DNA of 31,997 nucleotides from Candidatus Dojkabacteria bacterium CG_4_10_14_0_2_um_filter_Dojkabacteria_WS6_41_15 (GTDB lineage: Bacteria > Patescibacteriota > Dojkabacteria > GCA-002793355). The notes beneath the pieces were generated by a model. The model did not search any database and was not told the origin of the DNA. It saw only the letters and a list, made by a program, of their open reading frames with translations. Every line of letters starts with the position of its first letter. The stretch's first letter is position 1. The stretch covers positions 1-31,997 of the forward strand of contig PFQB01000120.1 in NCBI GenBank assembly GCA_002793355.1, written 5' to 3'. A program made the translations under genes and the position numbers. Positions 23,115 through 30,849 of this stretch are shown here, piece after piece.

Positions 23115-24693
23115 AGTAACGAGTATACAAAATTATCCCCAACATTGAAACAAGAGTAATTCCTATAGAGACAATAAAGACATAAGCAAGAATTTCGATT
23201 ATAGCTAAAATTGTAATGGTAATCGGCTTAAATTGGACCTTAGACTCGTGGCCATTAACTAGTAAACGAATATCTGCAGTTAAGTTAGAGAATTGCACCG
23301 TAGATTTTGTTTCTAGTTGCACTTCAAGGGTACTTTTTGGGGGGATTAATCGTTCAGTGATAGTGCTTAAAGAGAAATAAGGATTGCTGGGCAGTTCAAG
23401 TGCAGAAAGGTGAAAATATTGCGCGGCATTATTCTTTAATAACAAGGTAAATTCGCGGCCTTGTTGCGTAATGGAATATGAAAGGTTTCCGTCAGAAATT
23501 TCGGTAATTCCTGGAATAGTATCGAGGAGTTCACTGCTTAAGGTGGTGTCAAGCGTTTGCAATCGTTCGGATTTTGCACGGCAATCATCGTCCGAGGCAC
23601 AGGAGAACAATGGAATTGTCAGATACCCGTAAGGGTCAGCATAAAAATATGGCACGCCGTTGGCTATGTATGAGGTTGCAAATCTACCCTTTTCGCTGAT
23701 GTTAACTCTCCACGTCGCAGGTATCAGCTGGTTGGATAAGGGAGCGATAATATAACCTGCCTGAAAGGTCCTCCCCGATTCGCTAGGAGCGGATAAATTC
23801 TTTGACAAATCTTGTGCACAACGAGATTCTATTATTTTTGCAAACTGAAAGGCAACCATCTTAGAGTCTTTGCTTCGTTGTGCGCGTATTTCTTCTGTTA
23901 GCGTATTAGTTAGAATATCTCCACAACCAATGCACGAAATCGGTTGGAAGGAAAAACAATTGTGGGTGGTATTAAAGGGGGGAAGAAATACTTCTGCGGA
24001 ATGGGCAAATGTTACTGCAAAGGGTGCTTCTGATTTACTAAAAAGAAATACCTTACCTGTTTCGGCATTTACGGTAAAAATTCGTTTCTCTTGTAAGGTT
24101 TTTGCAACCTGAGGTGCTGAAATAAGGGGTAAATCTTGGTTAACACTTACGGTAATTCGGACATTCCTACCCTCTTCCGTCAGAGTAAAAGGAAAAAATA
24201 AGGTACGAAGTCCTCCTACGTCTTTATAGGGCTTTTCTACAAGGGCGGAAAAGGTAAAAATTATTTTTGCACCTTTTCCCATGACCACGGGCTTAGTGAA
24301 TTGTGATTTGAAGGTAAAAAGTATCGAATTGTTTTGGCTGTACATGTCGACCAGAAACGCTTTAGGGTAAATGCTGTCGATTTTAGTGTTCTTGAGGGTA
24401 AAATACGGCAAATTCATGTCGTATTGGGTAAGAGAGATATCTTTGCCTGACGAATTGGTAAGCTCGATCACGCCCTCAACGGACATGGTGTAATCTTTTG
24501 CAATAAAGAACTGAAGAGATACATCTTCAGAGAACGACCTTTTGATTGATGGTGCTTGCGCCGAAACCGCGTGGTTAGAACGGGAAATAGCCGCTATTTG
24601 CCGAGTCCAAAAGGGCTGTCCAATTGTGATTATTGCAATCAGTGCAATGAGAAGCAACAAGTTGAAGTTGCGAAACGAGCGGTTGTGTTGCAT
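23098..24693 (-). CDS. Two-helix anchored envelope protein with possible transglutaminase-like core
   Basis: The frame is open from 24879, but ATGs at 24738, 24717 and 24693 are better starts. The last (MQHNRSFRNFN) places a membrane helix directly at the N-terminus and gives 531 aa. An outer region of about 470 residues follows. It has an N-terminal beta part (VEGVIELTNSSGKDIS) and a middle segment, FQAGYIIAP...ATWRVNI...YADPYGYL. This segment resembles the GY...HaW...DPxxG pattern of transglutaminase-like domains, but the catalytic His is Thr and no clear catalytic Cys aligns. The C-terminus has a membrane helix (about 495-520) and KKK tail. Any start that keeps the first helix overlaps the upstream gene by at least 119 bp. 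Confidence 0.62.
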   Translation of the reverse strand: MQHNRSFRNFNLLLLIALIAIITIGQPFWTRQIAAISRSNHAVSAQAPSIKRSFSEDVSLQFFIAKDYTMSVEGVIELTNSSGKDISLTQYDMNLPYFTLKNTKIDSIYPKAFLVDMYSQNNSILFTFKSQFTKPVVMGKGAKIIFTFSALVEKPYKDVGGLRTLFFPFTLTEEGRNVRITVSVNQDLPLISAPQVAKTLQEKRIFTVNAETGKVFLFSKSEAPFAVTFAHSAEVFLPPFNTTHNCFSFQPISCIGCGDILTNTLTEEIRAQRSKDSKMVAFQFAKIIESRCAQDLSKNLSAPSESGRTFQAGYIIAPLSNQLIPATWRVNISEKGRFATSYIANGVPYFYADPYGYLTIPLFSCASDDDCRAKSERLQTLDTTLSSELLDTIPGITEISDGNLSYSITQQGREFTLLLKNNAAQYFHLSALELPSNPYFSLSTITERLIPPKSTLEVQLETKSTVQFSNLTADIRLLVNGHESKVQFKPITITILAIIEILAYVFIVSIGITLVSMLGIILYTRYYEKKK

Positions 24694-25348
24694 CAAGATT
24701 GAAGTTTGTGCCATAGCTTTCTGGATTAACTGTAGCATATTTGACGAGGTTTTTGTATTGTGAATTCTTGACAATTTCGGGAATTCCGTTTCTTTCGATG
24801 ACGTATACTCCACTTCCTTTTCTACGATCGTTACAACTGTTAAGCTCCTGAGCTTCACGATACATTTCGATGGTTGCAAGTGTTTCTTTGCCCGTATTAA
24901 CTAGTGTATAGTGCCAATTTGGTGGAATAACCGTTTTATTTCCTGTAGTCAGTTCAATAACATAGGAGGTAGCATCATCCAACTTTGAAAGTGTATCTTG
25001 TTGAAGAAGCAACATTCCCTTTCCTTGTAAAACTTCTAACAAGCGAGCATGGCATTTTGAATAGATTGTTTTTGTTTTTGCAAACTCGATTCCAACAACG
25101 TCAGGAAAAAGTATGGTTGCCTTCAACTTCATGTCGTTTTTTGTTAACGGTCCATCGAATTTTTCTTCAATCCAATAAGTTCGATACACAACTTTTTGAT
25201 AAACTGCGGAAACACTAAGGTAATATCGGCGTAAATGCTTAGTTAGGAACGAATTCGTTCGAGTAATCTCAAGAAACTGCTCGTCGACTTGTAAGCTGTC
25301 TGGTGTAATGGTAATTGGGAGTGTTAGCACTGGTTGATTGTTGCTCAT
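24575..25348 (-). CDS. Cupin-fold protein, possibly divergent archaeal-type glucose-6-phosphate isomerase
   Basis: The 257-aa protein contains the pattern KCHARLLEVLQGKGMLLLQ...KTVIPPNWHYTLVNTG...LATIEMYREAQEL...ERNGIPEIV. This follows the cupin phosphoglucose isomerase family (GHYHxxxxE, VPPxWAHRTVNTG) that interconverts glucose- and fructose-6-phosphate. The metal ligands are only partly kept: one His of the HxH pair and the His after PPNW are seen, while the first His looks replaced by Lys or Cys. Activity is therefore uncertain. It starts 2 bp after the YggT stop. Its last 39 codons overlap the next gene in another frame. Confidence 0.55.
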   Translation of the reverse strand: MSNNQPVLTLPITITPDSLQVDEQFLEITRTNSFLTKHLRRYYLSVSAVYQKVVYRTYWIEEKFDGPLTKNDMKLKATILFPDVVGIEFAKTKTIYSKCHARLLEVLQGKGMLLLQQDTLSKLDDATSYVIELTTGNKTVIPPNWHYTLVNTGKETLATIEMYREAQELNSCNDRRKGSGVYVIERNGIPEIVKNSQYKNLVKYATVNPESYGTNFNLDATQPLVSQLQLVASHCTDCNNHNWTALLDSANSGYFPF

Positions 25349-25350
25349 AG

Positions 25351-25635
25351 CTATGAATACGCTTTGATAATTTCATACAAAGCATAAGAAATAAAAGTTA
25401 GTAGGGCAATAATCAGCAGTGTGGTTAATTCAATGGTAATGCCAAAAATTCTGAAGTTATCTGGAACAAGCCCGGCAAAGGGACTTAATATCTTGTCAGT
25501 AATGAAATATAGCCATACAACAATTTTCGCTATAGGCTGAACATTGATGAGCTTTAATACTAAGCGAAGCGAGAGGAGTGTTTCGATAATTATGACAAAA
25601 GTGTAGCCTAGTTGCGCAACGAATCTGAAAAGCAT
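25351..25635 (-). CDS. YggT-family membrane protein
   Basis: The 94-aa protein has two hydrophobic stretches (about 9-48 and 66-90) flanking the family signature TDKILSPFAGLVPDN. YggT proteins are small two-to-three-helix membrane proteins that occur near cell-division and envelope genes; their biochemical role is unknown. It heads the operon with the cupin and three anchored proteins. TATAAT is 6 nt before ATG. Confidence 0.85.
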   Translation of the reverse strand: MLFRFVAQLGYTFVIIIETLLSLRLVLKLINVQPIAKIVVWLYFITDKILSPFAGLVPDNFRIFGITIELTTLLIIALLTFISYALYEIIKAYS

Positions 25636-25641
25636 AGGAGC

Positions 25642-25647
25642 ATTATA
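25642..25647 (-). promoter_or_regulatory. -10 element (TATAAT) of the YggT operon
   Basis: TATAAT followed by GCTCCT and ATG (6-nt spacing). Confidence 0.6.
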
Positions 25648-25735
25648 CTATAAACTGGTGTTTTTCGCTAGTAAATACGTGCTTTACGACCAGAATATCG
25701 GCACTGTGCGGGTAAGAATTGTCGTGCCAACTTTT

Positions 25736-26701
25736 TTACTCTTCTTCTGCTATTTCCTTATGGTAAATGCGGCTTTTCATGAACTTGTGGAAATCGCCAA
25801 ATCCTGCTTCGTCTTCCCTACCTTCGTCAAGCTCCTTTTGAAATTGTCGGGTTACATTTGAAGCCAAGTCTGCCATAGAAACGATAATTGCCTCTAAGGT
25901 TGCTGGTCGAACAACTGCTCCAAATTCTGGTTCGCGGTGATGGGAAAGAATTATATGTTCTAATGCCAACTTCTTATCGGGTGAAAAATCAGGAGGTAGG
26001 AATTTCTCTAAGAGTTGGATACCAATCATAATGTGTCCAATTAATGAGCCTTCTGTAGTGTAAACAAAACGGGTTTGCTCGACTGCTAGCTCGCTAATTT
26101 TGCCAATATCATGCAAGAAAATGCCCGCAATAACGATGCTGCGGTTTGCCCGCGGATACAGCGTAACGATGGTTTCGCCGATGGCAAACATTTCGAGAAT
26201 GTGCTCGAGTAGTCCCCCAACAAAGTCGTGGTGAACCACAATCGCTGCGATTGAATGCTTCAGCTTATTGCTGATTTCTGGATCTTTGGCAATTAAAAGG
26301 AGTACTCCGCGAATTTCGGCGTCTTTTAACGACTCGAGTTTTTCAATTAGCTGCTTGTACATGCTATCTAAATCCTTTGTCGTCATACGAACTAAGTCGT
26401 TCAGGTCGAAATCGGTTGTTTTTTCTGCTTTCTTTAGGGTTAGCTGCAATTCGCCGTTAAATTCTGATGCTTCGAAGTCTGTTTTGATAACGTCACCAGC
26501 GACTAAATTTTCAGCATTTGTTGCTACGATTGCATCTCGCCAAATTTTTGATTGTACAGTTCCTGTTTTATCTTGTAGTACTACGCGGAAATACGGGTCG
26601 CCATTCTTTGCCTTGTGCTTTTGAATCTCTTTTATTGTAAATATCTCGTCAAACCCACTCGAGCTTGGCTTTATGTCTTCGATGAATAATGTTTTTGCCA
26701 T
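25736..26701 (-). CDS. YhaM-like 3'-5' exoribonuclease (OB-fold plus HD domain)
   Basis: The 321-aa protein has an N-terminal OB-fold nucleic-acid-binding domain (about 15-95, DPYFRVVLQDKTGTVQSKIW) and an HD phosphohydrolase domain (about 150-300). HD-domain ligands are seen in HHDFVGGLLEH, IFLHDIGKI (His197-Asp198) and LEHIILSHH. This order matches YhaM/CBF1-type enzymes that trim RNA or ssDNA from the 3' end. It lies divergent from the AlkD-like gene. TATAAT is 5 nt before ATG. The C-terminus, DFHKFMKSRIY, is family-like. Confidence 0.9.
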   Translation of the reverse strand: MAKTLFIEDIKPSSSGFDEIFTIKEIQKHKAKNGDPYFRVVLQDKTGTVQSKIWRDAIVATNAENLVAGDVIKTDFEASEFNGELQLTLKKAEKTTDFDLNDLVRMTTKDLDSMYKQLIEKLESLKDAEIRGVLLLIAKDPEISNKLKHSIAAIVVHHDFVGGLLEHILEMFAIGETIVTLYPRANRSIVIAGIFLHDIGKISELAVEQTRFVYTTEGSLIGHIMIGIQLLEKFLPPDFSPDKKLALEHIILSHHREPEFGAVVRPATLEAIIVSMADLASNVTRQFQKELDEGREDEAGFGDFHKFMKSRIYHKEIAEEE

Positions 26702-26706
26702 TAAGG

Positions 26707-26712
26707 ATTATA
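26707..26712 (-). promoter_or_regulatory. -10 element (TATAAT) of the YhaM-like gene
   Basis: TATAAT followed by CCTTA and ATG (5-nt spacing). Confidence 0.6.
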
Positions 26713-26823
26713 GCGTATCAATTGTGAATTGCGAAAAAAGGTGTGAACCGAGTATTTATGCCAAGATTTCCGTCGCAACCGATTCTAGAACTCAGCGTTT
26801 GACTATTGTATTAGGTTTTTAGT

Positions 26824-26829
26824 TATAAT
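26824..26829 (+). promoter_or_regulatory. -10 element (TATAAT) of the AlkD-like gene
   Basis: TATAAT followed by CAATGT and ATG 26836 (6-nt spacing). Confidence 0.6.
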
Positions 26830-26835
26830 CAATGT

Positions 26836-27561
26836 ATGGTCAAAGAACTCAGTAACGAATATCACCGCGAGATCGTCAATTTGTTTAAGTCACATGCTGA
26901 AACACGTAGGTCAAAGCAAGGTAACGATTATATTGGAAGCGGTAAACTGCTGTACCCGATTAACAGCCCAAGCTCCAGAATACTTATCAAGGAATGGTTA
27001 AAGGCTAAATCGAATTTGACGTTTCGTGAATATACCGATTTGCTTGATAGTCTCGCACTTGGTGAATCACATAACGAATTTCAAGTGATTGGGAGACTAT
27101 TGGAGTATCGTCCGGCATTTCGACGTTTGCTATCCCCAGACTCGCTAGATCTATGGCTATCTTATGCGGAAGGCTGGGCGGAAGTTGATGGCATCTGTCA
27201 AAGCAACTTCTCTTGCGCGGAGATGTTATCGCACTGGGAAGACTGGAGAAAAACCATAGAGGCTTTCTTACACAGTGAAAATGTACACAAAAGAAGAGCT
27301 TCGTTGGTTCTTTTAACGGGACCTGTTCGCAACTCGGAGGATAAGCGTCTCTCAGAATTGGCGTTTGGAAATATTGACGAACTTAAACACGAGAAAAATA
27401 TTTTGATAACGAAGGCGATTTCGTGGTTACTACGCGATTTGATAAAACATCATCGGGAAGAAGTTGAAAGGTATATCGAACAAAACAGGGCAACGCTTCC
27501 GCGAATAGCGGTGAGAGAAACGGTGAACAAGTTGAAAAGCGGGAGAAAATCGGGGAAATGA
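26836..27561 (+). CDS. DNA alkylation repair protein (AlkD-like, HEAT-repeat glycosylase)
   Basis: The 241-aa protein is all-helical and matches the AlkC/AlkD family in length and order: an N-terminal helix pair, SSRILIKEWLKAKSN, a central LWLSYAEGWAEVDGICQ (the aromatic and acidic region around the lesion-binding cleft) and KRRASLVLLTGP in the repeat core. AlkD excises N3- and N7-alkylpurines without base flipping. The basic C-terminus, KLKSGRKSGK, fits DNA binding. The next plus-strand gene starts 52 bp later. Confidence 0.85.
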   Translation: MVKELSNEYHREIVNLFKSHAETRRSKQGNDYIGSGKLLYPINSPSSRILIKEWLKAKSNLTFREYTDLLDSLALGESHNEFQVIGRLLEYRPAFRRLLSPDSLDLWLSYAEGWAEVDGICQSNFSCAEMLSHWEDWRKTIEAFLHSENVHKRRASLVLLTGPVRNSEDKRLSELAFGNIDELKHEKNILITKAISWLLRDLIKHHREEVERYIEQNRATLPRIAVRETVNKLKSGRKSGK

Positions 27562-27613
27562 GGTTGACTGTAAGGCGAGTGGAAACTTCTTTGGGCATGT
27601 AATACCATATAGT

Positions 27614-28327
27614 ATGAATTTGCAACAAAGGCTAGAAAGATCAAAGAGTATGGAAAGTGTCGACTTCTCAAAGTTTCAATCGATTAATACAAATGATGCT
27701 CTTGTTAAAGTCGTATATACCGATAAGCTTCTTGTTGTACCGAACTGGAAAATACCAGGAGATTTTGAAGGCGGAATGTATGCAGATTATATTTCTGAGC
27801 ATCCTAAATATGATGGCGTATTTGTACGGTCAGAAGTAAAAATACGATTGGAAGTTGCTGCAAATTCGCTTAAATTGCCATATAAACTTGTAGTACATGC
27901 CGGACATAGGCCAACTGCTGTACAAAAGGGATTACTTAAAGAGTGTGCCGAGGATTACAAGCAAAATAACGCAGGAGTGTCGGATGTCGAGGCTTTAGAG
28001 CATGCGCGAATGTTTGTAAGTGACCCGGATAGTACGCTTCCCCCTCATGTTTGTGGCGCAGCTGTGGATGCTGAAATTGTTGACTCGTCAACTGACAGGT
28101 ATTTAGATTTTGGTAGTAGTATGAACGATGATAACGACAAGTCATTTTTGTACTGCTCGGGTTTGACGAAGGAACAAAAAACAAATCGACTGCTGTTGAC
28201 GGCGGCAATGCTAGATGCGGGATTTGCCAGTTGCATGACCGAATGGTGGCACTACTCGTATGGTGATCAACTGTGGGCGTGGTTTTATGGAATGGAAAAT
28301 TCACTGTATAGCCCAATTGATATTTAG
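27614..28327 (+). CDS. VanX-like D-alanyl-D-alanine dipeptidase (peptidase M15D)
   Basis: The 237-aa protein has the M15D zinc and catalytic residues: Arg99 in HAGHRP, the zinc pair in PPHVCGAAVDAEI (His145, Asp152), catalytic Glu210 and zinc ligand His213 in EWWHYSYGDQ. The enzymes cut D-Ala-D-Ala, either for wall recycling or, in vancomycin-resistance clusters, to remove the drug target. No vanA/vanH-like partners are nearby, so recycling or scavenging is favoured. No signal peptide is seen, so it is probably cytoplasmic. TACCAT five nt before ATG is a weak -10; the start could instead be the Met at 27653. Confidence 0.88.
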   Translation: MNLQQRLERSKSMESVDFSKFQSINTNDALVKVVYTDKLLVVPNWKIPGDFEGGMYADYISEHPKYDGVFVRSEVKIRLEVAANSLKLPYKLVVHAGHRPTAVQKGLLKECAEDYKQNNAGVSDVEALEHARMFVSDPDSTLPPHVCGAAVDAEIVDSSTDRYLDFGSSMNDDNDKSFLYCSGLTKEQKTNRLLLTAAMLDAGFASCMTEWWHYSYGDQLWAWFYGMENSLYSPIDI

Positions 28328-28371
28328 TGGCTAGAATGTATTGTCGAAGTGAGTTCGAAATTTATAGAAGT

Positions 28372-29127
28372 TTACTCAATTACAAAAGGGGTTACCGAAA
28401 TGTATCCTGAGAGCAAAGCGCCGACATCGGTTGAGATATCACTCTTTGTTTCTTCAGTGTAGTTATAGACTTGCTCACCATAGGCGAAAGTATTGTCGGA
28501 CACAATTACTGGGTACTTGTAGAATTTGGTTAAATCTTGAAGCAGTTTAGTTACTTTGTAGTCACGTGTTGGGTTGGCAGGGAAGTTTACATTTATAAGT
28601 TTCTTTCCAAAGTAATCATTGTTAATGATTTCTTCAAAGATAAATTTTACGGCTTTTCCTGGATATTCTAGATAGTTGGCTACTACTTCTTCTTTTGTTT
28701 CTCTTGCCCAGTTTCCACTGTCCTGTGACGTTTGCATCCAGCTCATAATGATTACTCTTGGTGCAATACCTAATGTTAGTGCCCTAATTGCTGCTCCACC
28801 GGTTCCTGAAGCGGTTATTGTACTTAACCCGATATTTTCTCCAATATTTATGCCTGAAATCAGATAATCGAATCCGTTTTTGAAATATCCTTGAGCAAAT
28901 TCCATTGCATCTGCCGGAGTGCCCTCAACCCAATATGCGTCGATTCCGTCAATGGTTTCCATTCCCCATTCCTTGGAACCGTATGCTTTTACGCTTCCGC
29001 CTGCCCCACTCTTTTGAACTTTTGACGCAACAATGGTTACTTCGTAATCTATTTTGAATATCTGCGCAAGGAGCCTAACGCCAAGAGCGTTATAACCGTC
29101 GTCGCCTGTGAACAGAAGCGTTTTCAT
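28372..29127 (-). CDS. surE: 5'/3'-nucleotidase SurE family
   Basis: An upstream non-ATG start at 29145 is in frame, but ATG 29125-29127 gives the family N-terminus MKTLLFTGDDG and has TATAAT 7 nt upstream, so 251 aa is preferred. SurE dephosphorylates nucleoside monophosphates with a bound divalent metal. Ligands seen are the DD pair of TGDDG (canonically TNDDG, so the Asn is Gly here), SGAGGSV, and Asn in SGINIGENIG. VEGTPADAM and ASGTGGAA also match. The protein is convergent with the dipeptidase gene. Confidence 0.9.
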   Translation of the reverse strand: MKTLLFTGDDGYNALGVRLLAQIFKIDYEVTIVASKVQKSGAGGSVKAYGSKEWGMETIDGIDAYWVEGTPADAMEFAQGYFKNGFDYLISGINIGENIGLSTITASGTGGAAIRALTLGIAPRVIIMSWMQTSQDSGNWARETKEEVVANYLEYPGKAVKFIFEEIINNDYFGKKLINVNFPANPTRDYKVTKLLQDLTKFYKYPVIVSDNTFAYGEQVYNYTEETKSDISTDVGALLSGYISVTPFVIE

Positions 29128-29134
29128 TGCTAGT

Positions 29135-29140
29135 ATTATA
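29135..29140 (-). promoter_or_regulatory. -10 element (TATAAT) of surE
   Basis: TATAAT followed by ACTAGCA and ATG (7-nt spacing). It supports the ATG at 29127. Confidence 0.55.
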
Positions 29141-29197
29141 AGCAATGCGGAGGAAGAAAAAAAGACGCGTATGTGTAGTTGATTGGTGGCAATGACA

Positions 29198-29629
29198 TTA
29201 CACTAACTGTTTTTCAAACAATATTCTGTTATCCTCTAGATCCTTTTTGGGGATAAAGCCCATTATATTCCAGCCACGAGTGATGAGATAGGTCAAAATC
29301 TCTCTTCGTTTATTTCTTGTATAGAGCTTTATACTGGTATATCCTTTTTCTTTCGCTATTTGTGCTCTTTTCTCTGCAAGCTTGCTATAAACACCCTTAC
29401 CACGATATTCATGTAATACTCCTCCGTAGCAAGCGTGTATTGAGCCGTCATGGAACTCATCGTATGAAATTGAATAGCCAATATCAATACCATTCTCTGA
29501 AGCAATTAGTACAATAAGGGAAGGAACATTAAACTTGTCTAGCTTTGCACTGATATGTCCAGGGTCAAACTCTTTGATCTTTTCGTCTATCTTTAACACT
29601 TCTGGAATTGTTCCTAGTCGTATTTCCAT
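29198..29629 (-). CDS. GNAT-family N-acetyltransferase
   Basis: The 143-aa protein has the GNAT fold. Motif A is HEYRGKGVYSKLAEKRAQ (about residues 74-91, acetyl-CoA pyrophosphate loop RGKGVY), with preceding strand SIHACYGGVL and following EKGYTSIKLYTRN...LITRGWNIMGF. The substrate is unknown; these enzymes acetylate amines on small molecules, peptides or antibiotics. It has its own promoter (TTGCCT, 17 nt, TACAAT) 5 nt before ATG. The first 65 bp are overlapped in another frame by the run-out 3' end of the IS transposase frame. Confidence 0.87.
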   Translation of the reverse strand: MEIRLGTIPEVLKIDEKIKEFDPGHISAKLDKFNVPSLIVLIASENGIDIGYSISYDEFHDGSIHACYGGVLHEYRGKGVYSKLAEKRAQIAKEKGYTSIKLYTRNKRREILTYLITRGWNIMGFIPKKDLEDNRILFEKQLV

Positions 29630-30674
29630 AGGTGATTGTATAACAGAGAGTATTTTTAGGCAAGTTCATGTATTGGTTGGGTACCTCTTGCGGAAAGCAG
29701 TAAAATGCGCTGTCTAATTGTAGCATTTCTAATTTCCTCTGTGGTGTAAGTAAATTTAGCCCGAAATGTCTTCGTTTTGTATTGTAGTAGATTACATACC
29801 GTTGTAGTTTGTCATTTAATCCTTCCCTTGTCGTCGCTAATCCCTGTTGTGAATACAATTCGTCGATTATCGTTCTGATAACTCGCTCTACAAAAGGATT
29901 TTGTTTGGGACTTCTCGGTGAAGAAAACACATGAAGTACCTGCTTTTCTTTCAACGCTTTTTCAAACTCGCCCAGAAACTCACTGCCGTTATCGGTACCA
30001 ATGTATTTGATCGTTGTAAACGGCTCCTGTTTCTGGAGGTAACCAAGAAATTCGACTGTCGACCGTGAAGTTATTCTGCTAAATACTTTCGTAGCCAAAT
30101 ATCTTGTCGAGTGATCAAGTGCTACAAATTGACACGCTTTTAGCCCTCCAGGTAACAGTAAATGCTTAACATCCAAATATACTAATCCACCTGGTCTTTT
30201 GTACACTTCTTTTGGTACTGTGTACATATGCTTTCTGTTCTGGCGTTTTACGTGTTTGCGGATCTTTTTGTGGCACTTGAGATTCATCATACCAATGAGC
30301 TTTTGTATCTTTGATTGACCAATTATGATTCCTTGCTCCCTTAGTTCATCTTGCAATTTCACTTTTCCCACACAGTATGGTTTTCTGATTTCCTTGATCT
30401 TTTCTAGTACGCAAGAAGGGACATACAGTGCTCTTGTGTGGTGTGGCCGAGAAGTGTGATTTACAAGACTGTTAGGTTTGTAACGATTGTATCGTTTACG
30501 CCAGAACCTAATGGTAGATTCTGGCTCGAAAAAGTGGCGAGAAGTTTCCGCAAAAGTATGAGAAGAATCCAAGAAATCCATCCAAGTAAGGCGCTTTTGA
30601 GCCTGAATTGAAAGGTTTGCATCACGAATTAAGCGGTGTAGACCTTTGATGGGTAATTTTGTTACAATTTGCAT
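29565..30674 (-). CDS. DDE transposase (rve integrase fold, IS481-like)
   Basis: The 369-aa protein has an N-terminal helix-turn-helix region (about 25-75, FAETSRHFFEPESTIRFWRKR) and an rve catalytic core. The acidic triad is Asp168 (LVYLDVKHL), Asp228 (IGTDNGSEF) and Glu263 (NPFVERVIRT), with about 34 residues between the last two. A single ORF without frameshift favours IS481 over IS3. The frame passes through the left terminal repeat at about residues 327-333. The last ~36 residues are encoded by flanking DNA and reach into the GNAT gene. A hairpin sits directly before ATG. Confidence 0.92.
   Translation of the reverse strand: MQIVTKLPIKGLHRLIRDANLSIQAQKRLTWMDFLDSSHTFAETSRHFFEPESTIRFWRKRYNRYKPNSLVNHTSRPHHTRALYVPSCVLEKIKEIRKPYCVGKVKLQDELREQGIIIGQSKIQKLIGMMNLKCHKKIRKHVKRQNRKHMYTVPKEVYKRPGGLVYLDVKHLLLPGGLKACQFVALDHSTRYLATKVFSRITSRSTVEFLGYLQKQEPFTTIKYIGTDNGSEFLGEFEKALKEKQVLHVFSSPRSPKQNPFVERVIRTIIDELYSQQGLATTREGLNDKLQRYVIYYNTKRRHFGLNLLTPQRKLEMLQLDSAFYCFPQEVPNQYMNLPKNTLCYTITYGNTTRNNSRSVKDRRKDQRV
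29635..29663 (-). promoter_or_regulatory. Promoter of the GNAT gene (-35 TTGCCT, -10 TACAAT)
   Basis: -10 TACAAT at 29635-29640 is 5 nt before ATG; -35 TTGCCT at 29658-29663 has a 17-nt spacer. The IS end lies about 12 bp beyond the -35, so the insertion left the promoter intact. Confidence 0.55.
29675..29694 (+). repeat. Left terminal inverted repeat of the IS
   Basis: GGTTGGGTACCTCTTGCGGA, read inward on the plus strand. It lies within the transposase reading frame. Confidence 0.8.
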
Positions 30675-30727
30675 GGGAGAGATTAACAGTTAAATTATGT
30701 GTCGTAACACAATTTTACTGCTCTCCC
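30675..30727. other. Hairpin between the right IS repeat and the transposase ATG
   Basis: GGGAGAG (30675-30681) pairs with CTCTCCC (30721-30727), with an inner imperfect stem (TGTGT/ACACA, CGT loop region). On the plus strand TTTTTT follows, like an intrinsic terminator. On the transposase mRNA the stem ends exactly at AUG and may limit translation of read-through transcripts, as known for other IS. Confidence 0.6.
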
Positions 30728-30742
30728 TTTTTTATGTCTAAA

Positions 30743-30763
30743 TCCGCAAGAGGTATCCCAACT
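30743..30763 (-). repeat. Right terminal inverted repeat of the IS
   Basis: Read inward on the minus strand: AGTTGGGATACCTCTTGCGGA. It matches the left repeat except the first base and one inserted A. Confidence 0.8.
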
Positions 30764-30849
30764 TATTCAGAGGCGGAAATTGATACTACATGAGCGATAC
30801 TTGCTGCGCTATATTTATATTTGAGTTCGCAATCGTGGTTGCAATAGAT

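Larger units (their letters stand above)
29671..30767 (-). mobile_element. Insertion sequence, IS481-like, about 1.09 kb, apparently complete
   Basis: Terminal inverted repeats were found at 29675-29694 and 30743-30763. They share GTTGGG(A)TACCTCTTGCGGA apart from one extra A on the right. Direct TATT at 29671-29674 and 30764-30767 may be the 4-bp target duplication. One transposase gene lies inside, reading minus. Intact repeats and frame suggest recent insertion. Confidence 0.8.

Noticed and set aside
26268..26624. 118-aa plus-strand ORF inside the YhaM-like gene
   Set aside because: Antisense shadow; the minus frame carries the OB and HD motifs.
27936..28316. 126-aa minus-strand ORF over the dipeptidase gene
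   Set aside because: Antisense shadow; the plus frame has all M15D active-site residues.
30734..30847. Plus-strand mini-ORF with an in-frame TGA, suggestive of UGA recoding
   Set aside because: It lies over the right IS repeat, and several clear genes here use TGA as stop, so recoding is not supported.
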